From an uncultured Pirellulaceae bacterium (lineage in GTDB: Bacteria; Planctomycetota; Planctomycetia; Pirellulales; Pirellulaceae), in the NCBI GenBank assembly GCA_938036435.1, contig CALHPU010000012.1, positions 1-51,792 of the forward strand: a stretch of 51,792 nt of DNA, written 5' to 3'. A program made the position numbers and the translations under genes. Positions 30,673 through 38,263 of this stretch are shown here, in pieces. Each line of letters starts with the position of its first letter. Position 1 is the stretch's first letter. The notes beneath the pieces were generated by a model. That model was not told the origin of the DNA. It was given only the letters and a program-made list of their open reading frames with translations, and searched no databases.

Positions 30673-32379
30673 TTATGCCCCGGTTAAGATCGCGATGAAC
30701 GCTGGGATGTCCGCAAAGTCGACTGCACCGCTCTGGTCACAATCTGCTTCGAGCTGAGAGCCACCTGTCGTTAGAACCGCAATAAATGCTGGGATGTCTG
30801 CAAAATCGACGACACCACTGAGATCGACGTCCCCTAAGAGCGTCGTAGCGCCGGAGTTGGTGAAAACTTCAAAATCGTCAATGTAAAAGAACGACTGCGT
30901 GAGAGCGGCCGCGTCTCCCTGATGCCAAAGTGCGAGTCGGTCACCAAAACCGCCAGTCAAATTGCCGGTTGCAATACTAACGCCGTCTTGGAACAGCTCC
31001 CACTCGCCCGCCGCCACTGTATCAGTGATGCCTTGGCTGGTAAACGTTGCATCAAGTGTAACGTCCGCCACGTCGCCGTTGAAGACAAGCAAATACTGTT
31101 GAACTACGCCCGGTGTAGTGTTGTTCTGGGTCAGGTCGATGTTCCCCGAGTAGTTAGTGTTGGCGGTATCGCTGGCCCTCATCCGGAAGCGGTACGTAGC
31201 GCTATCAGATGAGCGGAACAAACCGTCGAATTGATAGGCCAAGACAGTGTTCGCCACGGCGGGGGGGCTTGTTAGCGAACCATCGAAACGACCAAAACTC
31301 CAACTGCCATCAGCTGCCGAACCGATGGATAAGTACTGGGAACTAAAGTCCGCATCGGCGGCAACCGTCGTCAGCGGAGCAAAGTTGAAGGGAAGGCTAT
31401 TGCCACCAGCGTCAGTTCCGTGGTCGTTAGCGACGTTGGCAGCACCATTGAAGCCGTTGAGATAGATGGAGCTTAACTGAGTAGCCCCCGCAGATTGCCA
31501 CACTCTTATGTAGTCGACTTCGTAGTCCGTAGGCAGGTCGCTTTCAGCTGGCTTTCCCCACCATGGGAATATCTCGGAGTCCGCCCAAACGTGCTGCTGT
31601 TGATCCAATGGCCATCGCATTGATTCGATGCCGTTTGCCTCAATCCATGCGCGCGTTACCGAGTGAACCAGTTGGTTATCGGCGTAGATCCTGAGAATCG
31701 AATCATCCCACTGAGCGGCATAGATGTGGAAACCATCGGAGAATTCAAATGGCAAGTCGGTCGTTTGAGTCCACGCCGAATTCGGCCGCGGCATTGTCCA
31801 GTCGTGAACTGACGACCACATTCTGTTGGTGCGCAAATGGTGTTTGCCGATGGCCTCAAATACATCCAGCTCAACACCGCTGCCGGTCGTCCAAAACGAT
31901 CCGGTCTGTTCGGAGTCTGGGAGCTTGGCTCTGATCTCCATATAGCCATGAGTAAAGGTCGCTTTTGAAAACATACCTCCAGTGGTGTACTCAAAATTGT
32001 ACCCTTGAGGATTATTGACCCACTGATGGTTAGGATCGTACCGAGTTTCAATCTTTAGCAGACCGTTTTCCACCCTGACATTATCAGGTGAATATTCCCA
32101 GCCTGTGTCGAAACTGTTCGCAGCATACCCTCGGCCGGTAAACCCCGGATTAGTCGCACTGCTATTCCAGTAAACACCGTTGCGGCCGCAGATCTGCCAC
32201 TTCGTTTCGTCGACTTCAGTACCGTCGAACTCGTCGCTGACGGAGGTGTTCAGAACCCAGTTGCCAGTATTGTTCGGATCTGTATGAGGCAACACCTGAG
32301 CAAGTGTTGCCGAGCCGTTAGTCGCAATTGCTGTGACCAAGACAAAAAGCCAACTCAGTTGATTGAATGTTCGAAACAT
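30673..32379 (-). CDS. Secreted GH16 endo-galactanase-like enzyme with accessory module and dockerin-like tail
   Basis: 568 residues with a signal peptide (FNQLSWLFVLVTAIATNGSATLAQ). GH16 spans ~43-295: SVSDEFDGTEVDETKW, GYMEIRAKLPDSEQTGSFWT, catalytic ELDVFE (Glu170, Asp172, Glu175), ending YEVDYIRVWQ. A ~205-residue module follows (~305-510; YLNGFNGAANV, FRSSDSATYRFRMRASD) that is nearly repeated in the neighbouring protein at 32547. The C-terminus is a dockerin-like EF-hand pair (GDVDLSGVVDFADIPAFIAV, then DQSGAVDFADIPAFIAIL). The GH16 subfamily could not be assigned; agarase, porphyranase, furcellaranase and carrageenase are all possible, but the context favours a carrageenan. The gene upstream on this strand is the related module protein. 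Confidence 0.88.
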   Translation of the reverse strand: MFRTFNQLSWLFVLVTAIATNGSATLAQVLPHTDPNNTGNWVLNTSVSDEFDGTEVDETKWQICGRNGVYWNSSATNPGFTGRGYAANSFDTGWEYSPDNVRVENGLLKIETRYDPNHQWVNNPQGYNFEYTTGGMFSKATFTHGYMEIRAKLPDSEQTGSFWTTGSGVELDVFEAIGKHHLRTNRMWSSVHDWTMPRPNSAWTQTTDLPFEFSDGFHIYAAQWDDSILRIYADNQLVHSVTRAWIEANGIESMRWPLDQQQHVWADSEIFPWWGKPAESDLPTDYEVDYIRVWQSAGATQLSSIYLNGFNGAANVANDHGTDAGGNSLPFNFAPLTTVAADADFSSQYLSIGSAADGSWSFGRFDGSLTSPPAVANTVLAYQFDGLFRSSDSATYRFRMRASDTANTNYSGNIDLTQNNTTPGVVQQYLLVFNGDVADVTLDATFTSQGITDTVAAGEWELFQDGVSIATGNLTGGFGDRLALWHQGDAAALTQSFFYIDDFEVFTNSGATTLLGDVDLSGVVDFADIPAFIAVLTTGGSQLEADCDQSGAVDFADIPAFIAILTGA

Positions 32380-32476
32380 GGGTGGCCTAGTGGATTGGAA
32401 GAAACTGCTAACAGGTGACGCTTCTTTCGGTTGAAGAAATTGCGGCTACCGCAAGATGAGCTCAATGGTTGGGGGC

Positions 32477-32521
32477 AAAAAAATCTTCCTTAGCATTTCG
32501 TTGCCGAAGCTAAGGAAGATT
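32477..32521 (-). terminator. Rho-independent terminator with 13-bp stem
   Basis: On the minus strand aatcttccttagc pairs perfectly with gctaaggaagatt across a 14-base loop, followed by a run of T read from 32483 to 32477. It lies just after the stop of the 32547 gene and so separates it from the GH16 gene downstream. The stem is nearly symmetric and might also act on the other strand. Confidence 0.8.
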
Positions 32522-32546
32522 TTGACTTTATCGCGTTTCAGGTCGC

Positions 32547-33452
32547 TTATCCGCCTTGCAGAATCGCAATGAACGCTGGAATGTCTGAGAAGTCGACGCC
32601 GCCACTGCAATCGCAATCAGCCTCGGCTTGGAAACCACCGCCTTGCAGGATAGAAATGAATGCGGGGATGTCTGAGAAATCCACAACCCCACTCAAGTCG
32701 ACGTCTCCCTTGAGTGGTGCAACAACACCTCCGCCAGTGCCAGTGAAGATTTGGAAGTCATCCATGTAAAGGAAAGACTGAGTAGCCGATCCCATCGGAT
32801 CTCCCTGATGCCAAAGAGCAAGTCGGTGACTAATTGTGCCAGTAAATCCAGTCAAGTCGCCCGTAAGAATACTCATTCCGTCTTGGAACAACGCCCATGT
32901 GCCTGTCGCTACAGCGCTTGTGTTCCCTTGGCTGTTGAGCGATGCATCGAGTGTGATATCTTCGGTGTGTCCGTTGGCGACAAGCAGGTACTGCTGAACT
33001 GTGTCGGCTGTGGAGTTAGCCGGCGTGAGGTCGATGTTTCCGGAAAAGTTAGTGTTGCCTTCATCGATGACACGCAAACGCAAACGGTAGACCGCGCTAT
33101 CAGCCGAACGGAACAAACCGTTGAATTGATAAGCAATGACATTGTCAGTGACAACTGTAGGCGGGGTCGTTTTTGAGTGATCAAAACGACCAAAACGGAA
33201 GTTCCCGTCCGGTGCCGAACCAATGGACAAGTACTGGGAGCTGAAGTCCGCATCGGCGGCTACCGTCGAGATTGGCCCAAAATGGAATGCAAGCGTGTTG
33301 CCATTATCGTCCATCCCGAAATCGTTTTCGACGTTGTCAGCACCATTAAAATCATTGGTGTAGACTAATTGAGCGTTTGAAACAGAAGCAGTACCAAGCC
33401 CCACAGCAGCACACAGCACTGTACAAATTAATGTCTTCAATTTAACCTTCAT
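32547..33452 (-). CDS. Secreted non-catalytic module protein with dockerin-like tail
   Basis: 301 residues: signal peptide (MKVKLKTLICTVLCAAVGLG...SNAQ), then a single ~210-residue beta-rich module (YTNDFNGADNVENDFGMDDN, FSSQYLSIGSAPDGNFRFGR, NVIAYQFNGLFRSADSAVYR), then a dockerin-like EF-hand pair (GDVDLSGVVDFSDIPAFISI). The module and tail match the C-terminal half of the GH16 enzyme next door, by eye at well over half the positions. No catalytic residues are recognised. A carbohydrate-binding or surface-attachment role is inferred. The ATG is preceded by aggag at good spacing (rc of ctcct at 33459-33463). It is followed by a strong terminator. Confidence 0.82.
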   Translation of the reverse strand: MKVKLKTLICTVLCAAVGLGTASVSNAQLVYTNDFNGADNVENDFGMDDNGNTLAFHFGPISTVAADADFSSQYLSIGSAPDGNFRFGRFDHSKTTPPTVVTDNVIAYQFNGLFRSADSAVYRLRLRVIDEGNTNFSGNIDLTPANSTADTVQQYLLVANGHTEDITLDASLNSQGNTSAVATGTWALFQDGMSILTGDLTGFTGTISHRLALWHQGDPMGSATQSFLYMDDFQIFTGTGGGVVAPLKGDVDLSGVVDFSDIPAFISILQGGGFQAEADCDCSGGVDFSDIPAFIAILQGG

Positions 33453-33879
33453 TCAAATCTCCTGATTCAAGCTGTTAGGGAGGTGGATTCCTCAGTTGTG
33501 AATAACTTCAGGGTAAGGCAAAACGCCTTACTGCTTAACGGTTCTGACCGCCGTATCGATTTTAACCTCTTGTAAAAGGGGCATTGGACAAACTTTTAAA
33601 TGTTTATCGATAGATTACGCCAAATAGTCCAGTCACCTACCTCGTCGAGTCCTTCAACCCGAAGTCGCTCAATCGCTCAAATCCTCCCCAACGAGCAAGA
33701 CAATGTCGCTAATCAGCTAAAGGACGTTTCAAAACCCAAGATCATGGCTTGTTTGTAGTGGGATTCGCCAGAATTCCCTTTGTTCTTTAGATGAATCGGA
33801 CTTCTGGCGAAGTCCACTAGAGGACGCCCAGAATGTTTCCTGTCGCTTCAACCGGCCCGCCGAACCGTTGACGTTAACT
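33453..33879. other. Intergenic region with a dispersed repeat
   Basis: 427 bp between two minus-strand genes. It holds the promoter region of the module protein and the second copy of the inverted-repeat family at 33756-33819. No gene is seen. Confidence 0.5.
33756..33819. repeat. Inverted-repeat element, copy 2
   Basis: Arms at 33756-33777 (tagtgggattcgccagaatt core) and 33798-33819 are complementary at 19 of 22 positions across a 20-base spacer. The core gattcgccagaattc is identical to that in the element at 15-145, and both are bounded by tagtgg/ccacta. This copy is shorter (64 bp) because its arms are joined directly to the boundary sequence. Confidence 0.65.
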
Positions 33880-35742
33880 CTATCTCTTCTCAAAGCCATC
33901 GTTGCCATCGAACTTGATGCCGGAGGTGTCTGAAGACGCTTTAACGTTCAACGCTTCTTTGAAACCAGTCGCTGCATTGTTTCTGATGCTAATGGCATCG
34001 CAATATTCCAAATCAATTGCAGGCATACCCGAGAGGGCAGGATAGTCCGTGCTAAATTCAATCTTGTTGTCTTCGATAGCCAGCCCTCTGACAGACTTCG
34101 CTTTGACCAACAGGCCATTGAACGATCTGAGTGTGTTGCCCACAAATCGAATATTGCGATGGTAATGTCCCTCGCCCACGTGTTGATCGCCCTTCAACAA
34201 AGGAGACGCCAGCAACGGATACGTTGGGCCACCTTGGAATCCTGAATTTTCGAACGTGTTATTTTCAATGGTGACGTCGCCAACGGCGCCCGATTCATAC
34301 CACTTATTGTTGTCACCTTCGATCAAAATCCCGTGCATCTGCGACGAGAAATAGTTTCCCTCGATCAGAACTTTCCCCTTGGTGGTTACCAAGACGCTAC
34401 GCGCTCGGTTTTGGCGGACGGTGTTGTTGCGCATGATCAAGTCAGGATTCCAAGTCAAGTTTTCCACTGAAAGTGGGCCTTCTGGCAGAGTCTCCGGAAC
34501 GTCGGCGACCGTCAAAACGAAACGATGTTCGTTTAGTATCTTTACATTTTCGACAGTGGTTTCGGCAAAAGGTAAAATCGTCGTGCGCGATAACAAAGCG
34601 ACTTTGTCACCGGGTTGAGCGAAGGTAAGTCCCCACTGTTGGAAGTGGCTGATCTCGCACAAGAACTGACGCTCTCCAAGATGCTTTTCAATTTTCACGT
34701 AGGCACCGTGTACGTTGACGCTGTCATCAAGCATATGTTCGAATAAGCAATCTTCAATTTTGATTCTTCCCTCACAGCCGATAAAGTGCGTTGCGTCAGC
34801 ACGCGTTGAAACAATACGATCGTTCGCGGAAGTGACGACCATGTGGTTGAGCGTAACGTTGTTTGTGCGTTCGACGATCAGTCCCATGCCGCCGGCCTCG
34901 AGCACGGTCACATCTTCAACATTCAGATCTGATGAATTGGTCACATGAATCGCGGGGCAAAGCCGACTGGTTGGATGGACGCCGTAGACGATTATCACGC
35001 TTCCAACCGGAGGCGTCTTCTTGCTTACCTTTTCAATGCGAAAACGATTGTCACTGACTTTCGAAACTTTAGCTTGATAATTGATCCTGTAGTCACGGGT
35101 ATTGTGAATCGGCGCTTTCGTTTTTGGGTCGAAAACGATGTTTGATCCGATGGGATCGTCTTGACCATAGCGATGGAACAGTATTTGACCACCAGAAATT
35201 GTGTACGGATATTTTCCGGGATCAACTTCAACGATGACGCTTCGGTTCTTTTGGTCTGATTCAACCACCGTTAGCTCCGCATGAAACGAACGAATCCAAT
35301 TGATCGTGAAATTCTTCAGCGTCAATCCGGAACAGCGCTCTGCTGTAATAGGCACCATGCGTCCGTGAAACATAAACGTTGAACCGCCACCGTCGATGGT
35401 GATGTTTGTTTGATCAAACAACGGAAAACCAAATCGCTTCAAACCATTATCGTGGTTGGCGACCGGTCGGTAGGCTTCAAAAGCATTTTCTGGGTGAAAG
35501 TCATATTGTCCTTTAGGGAACACCAACGTCACGTCGGATTTATCCCGTAGCGTCTCCAGTAACTGATTCACTTTGAACGTTACATCTTCGCCTGGCACTA
35601 TCCCGTGGTCCGCGACATTAATGGTATTAGCAATGTCTTTCCCATTGACAGAATCAGCAAACGAATCGCTCGTGCAGTAAGCCACAACGAACAGCATAGA
35701 AGCGGCGACCAACAGAGTGTGTGTGAAAGAAAGATTGGACAT
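33880..35742 (-). CDS. GH110-like alpha-1,3-galactosidase (right-handed beta-helix)
   Basis: 620 residues with a signal peptide (SFTHTLLVAASMLFVVAYCT). The body is a right-handed parallel beta-helix with repeated NITIDGGG, LTLKNFTIN and VTIENNTFENS rungs. RADATHFIGCEGRIKIED at 314-331 and HMLDDSVNVHGAYVKIEK at 336-353 match the recalled GH110 pattern. Asp316, Asp339 and Asp340 have the same spacing as the acidic residues I recall as catalytic in the Pseudoalteromonas carrageenan-locus GH110. GH110 inverts and removes terminal alpha-1,3-galactose. Placement between GH16 and GH82 genes suggests it trims carrageenan oligomers; this is inference. A general beta-helix surface protein is the alternative. 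Confidence 0.85.
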   Translation of the reverse strand: MSNLSFTHTLLVAASMLFVVAYCTSDSFADSVNGKDIANTINVADHGIVPGEDVTFKVNQLLETLRDKSDVTLVFPKGQYDFHPENAFEAYRPVANHDNGLKRFGFPLFDQTNITIDGGGSTFMFHGRMVPITAERCSGLTLKNFTINWIRSFHAELTVVESDQKNRSVIVEVDPGKYPYTISGGQILFHRYGQDDPIGSNIVFDPKTKAPIHNTRDYRINYQAKVSKVSDNRFRIEKVSKKTPPVGSVIIVYGVHPTSRLCPAIHVTNSSDLNVEDVTVLEAGGMGLIVERTNNVTLNHMVVTSANDRIVSTRADATHFIGCEGRIKIEDCLFEHMLDDSVNVHGAYVKIEKHLGERQFLCEISHFQQWGLTFAQPGDKVALLSRTTILPFAETTVENVKILNEHRFVLTVADVPETLPEGPLSVENLTWNPDLIMRNNTVRQNRARSVLVTTKGKVLIEGNYFSSQMHGILIEGDNNKWYESGAVGDVTIENNTFENSGFQGGPTYPLLASPLLKGDQHVGEGHYHRNIRFVGNTLRSFNGLLVKAKSVRGLAIEDNKIEFSTDYPALSGMPAIDLEYCDAISIRNNAATGFKEALNVKASSDTSGIKFDGNDGFEKR

Positions 35743-36295
35743 GTCGGTTATTTCGATTTTAAACTGGGTGAACTGTTTGTTGCTTTTCTAAGCATATCGT
35801 AAGCTTACCATTGAGCCCAGTTCCAGTATCAGCGTGGCTTTAACAATGAACCTAAGGCCTCCCATAAGCCCCCCGTGCGCGCAACGGGCCAGCGGCAGTT
35901 TGTCCCAACTTATTGATCATTCGCTTAGCTCGAACACAAAAGGAGCCGTTTGGAGCAAGGTGAAAATCCGTACGTTTTCGTATGAATTGGACGAGAGTTC
36001 GCGAGAATGCGCAGGAATCTGAGTTTGAATGTCCATTTTCCGACTTTTGGTCGGTAGTTTACCGCACGGTAGGCGTACTTAAGTTAGCTGCCTAGGCGGC
36101 AAACAAAGCTGCTTTCAAAGGTTGTGGTGAGACTCGTGAGTAGTTTCATTTGAGTGCCGTGTGCAAAGTCGTGGCGACTTTCGCTATCGATTGAATCATT
36201 GGCTCTCGCAACGCACCACTTTATTGAAGCTTACGGCATCTCTCTTACCCTCCGGCAGTAACGGATTACAAATGACTACAGGAGAGGCATTTTCA
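35743..36295. promoter_or_regulatory. Divergent intergenic region between GH110 and GH82 genes
   Basis: Divergent promoter region of the minus-strand GH110-like gene and the plus-strand GH82-led run. A ribosome site, aggagagg, ends eight bases before the ATG at 36296 and decides that start. No gene or confident operator is seen. Confidence 0.4.
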
Positions 36296-38176
36296 ATGCA
36301 TGTCAAAATTGCACTTAGGCGTTTGATCTGTTTCGCAATGTCAGTGGCCTGTACGTTAGCGACCGTCTCAAGCCTGTCAGCTCAATACACCGAAGCCAAC
36401 AGCTTCCTAAACCCCGCCTTAGTTGTAACGTTGGGCACCTCGGGATACTCAACCGATCTCGCCATCGATACGGCCGTGTTCCAGCAAGCCATCAATGACG
36501 TCAACGCTGCTGGTGGCGGTAAAGTAATTATTCCTCGGGGCACATATGAACTTGGTCCTGTCACACTTAGGAGCGAAGTGCATCTGGTTTTCGACGGTCA
36601 CTCCACGATACGTGCCAATGCAACCGGATTCTCACCAACTACGAATCTCAACTTGTTTCTGATCGGGCAAACTATTGCGGTACAGAACGTCTCCATCCGC
36701 AGCATCAAGAGTGCGACTCGCTTCGAATTTGACGGCTCGCATCACAATCGAACTCGCGCATTTCGAATTGCCAACGCCGCCAATTTCCTGATATCGAACT
36801 TTGATATCGTCGACTCGCGGACAATATTCAGCGGGATCAGCATGGGTTGGGGAGGCGACAACTCCGATGGAACGGCCCAGATGCCCGATGGAGGAACTGT
36901 AGAGCACATTCGAATCGCCAATGCTCACTATGGATATGGCGCTATTCAAACGCAAGGAAGTCGAAACGTTTCGTTCAAGGATATTGAAGCGATTGGTGGA
37001 GTTGCATTGCGCGTCGAGACGGGGTTTATTCAAATGAACCGCGCACTAGCGCGGGCCGGTAGAATGGAAAGCAGTATCGAGAATGTGACTGCCGAAGACA
37101 TTTCCAGTCACCATGGACAAACGGCTTTGATGTTCGCACCGCACGCGATGCATCAGGGGGCTGTCACCGCTGAGAATATTACCGCTGTCGGCAGCGAATA
37201 CGCTGTTCTGATTGAAGAGGGAAGCCTGCACAAGTTTACTGATCAAGAAATCATTGATCTTGGTGTGACCGAAGGAAGTTTCGAATCGATTTCCGTCGAC
37301 GGGATTGAGGCAACTTTCACTGCGGGTCCAATTGAAACGCGGTGGGTACATTTGAACCATTATCAGGCCGAATTTCACAGAGACGGAATTGATCCATCGG
37401 TCTACGAGTTGCCAGACGTTCCTGCGGTGTACGACCATCGCTACCGCGGTCCAGCGATAGCGCCAGTATCAAACGGCTTGATTGGCGATGCTTCGGTTTC
37501 AGTTACCAACATTACATCAAATGGATTTGTTTACAGTCCAGACCAGATCAACGATCCTTTCCCGGATTCCTTTCGCGGCCAAGTCATCATCCGAGACACA
37601 ACGCCTCTTGCGGGTAGGTTGTTGGGCGATATCGACGACGACGAAATTTGGAGTGCCGCAGATCTAGATCTGTTGTTCGATAACTTGGGGACGGTCGTGC
37701 AGAGTGGCCCCTTTGATTTGACTAATAACGACGGCGTCGCCAACCAAGACGACGTCGAGTACTGGCTGCGGAGCATCATGGGAAGCGAGTATGGTGACGC
37801 CAATCTCGATGGACGAGTCTCGTTCCTTGACATTGAAATCGTCGCCAGCAACATGGGCCTACCCGGCTCGTGGGCGGACGGCGACTTTAACAATGATGAA
37901 GTGGTTGACGCGGCTGATCTTGCGATCATCGAACAGCATTATGCTCCTCACCCGGTCGACGAGCAGCTGACTTTTGAAGAAGCCAAGCTTACCGCTGGCA
38001 TAGTAGTGCTGAGGGGAGATGTCGATAGCAACGGAGTCGTAAACTTTTTGGACATCCCACCATTTATTGCTCTTCTGACATCAGGCGGCTTTCAAAGTGA
38101 AGCAGATGCCGATGAGAGCGGGGCGGTTGATTTCTTGGACATTCCCCGATTCATCGCGATTCTGACCGGGGCCTAA
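36296..38176 (+). CDS. GH82 iota-carrageenase-like beta-helix with EF-hand/dockerin-like tail
   Basis: About 626 residues. The ATG at 36296 follows aggagagg and starts a signal peptide (MHVKIALRRLICFAMSVACT...LSAQ); the frame is open to 36161 without features. Residues ~30-400 are a beta-helix matching recalled Alteromonas iota-carrageenase: NLFLIGQTIAVQNVSI, ISNFDIVDSRTIFSGIS, HYGYGAIQTQGSRNVSFKDI, GGVALRVET, ALMFAPHAMHQGAVTAENIT. Gln218, Glu241 and His283 correspond to Q222, E245 and H281 of that enzyme, but the expected D247 is Gly243. It would cut beta-1,4 bonds of iota-carrageenan by inversion if active. The tail has several EF-hand/dockerin-like units (GDIDDDEI, GDANLDGRVSFLDIEIV, GDVDSNGVVNFLDIPPFIAL). 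Confidence 0.82.
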   Translation: MHVKIALRRLICFAMSVACTLATVSSLSAQYTEANSFLNPALVVTLGTSGYSTDLAIDTAVFQQAINDVNAAGGGKVIIPRGTYELGPVTLRSEVHLVFDGHSTIRANATGFSPTTNLNLFLIGQTIAVQNVSIRSIKSATRFEFDGSHHNRTRAFRIANAANFLISNFDIVDSRTIFSGISMGWGGDNSDGTAQMPDGGTVEHIRIANAHYGYGAIQTQGSRNVSFKDIEAIGGVALRVETGFIQMNRALARAGRMESSIENVTAEDISSHHGQTALMFAPHAMHQGAVTAENITAVGSEYAVLIEEGSLHKFTDQEIIDLGVTEGSFESISVDGIEATFTAGPIETRWVHLNHYQAEFHRDGIDPSVYELPDVPAVYDHRYRGPAIAPVSNGLIGDASVSVTNITSNGFVYSPDQINDPFPDSFRGQVIIRDTTPLAGRLLGDIDDDEIWSAADLDLLFDNLGTVVQSGPFDLTNNDGVANQDDVEYWLRSIMGSEYGDANLDGRVSFLDIEIVASNMGLPGSWADGDFNNDEVVDAADLAIIEQHYAPHPVDEQLTFEEAKLTAGIVVLRGDVDSNGVVNFLDIPPFIALLTSGGFQSEADADESGAVDFLDIPRFIAILTGA

Positions 38177-38263
38177 GATGAAGCCAATGAATCTCAATTG
38201 ACGCGCATCATTGAGAGAGTCATTAAACATCCAACCGTCTGCCACTTCTTGATTTTCTTGTCT

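Noticed and set aside
32569..33176. Plus-strand frames opposite the dockerin-like module gene
   Set aside because: Shadows produced by repetitive coding of the dockerin-like tail on the other strand.
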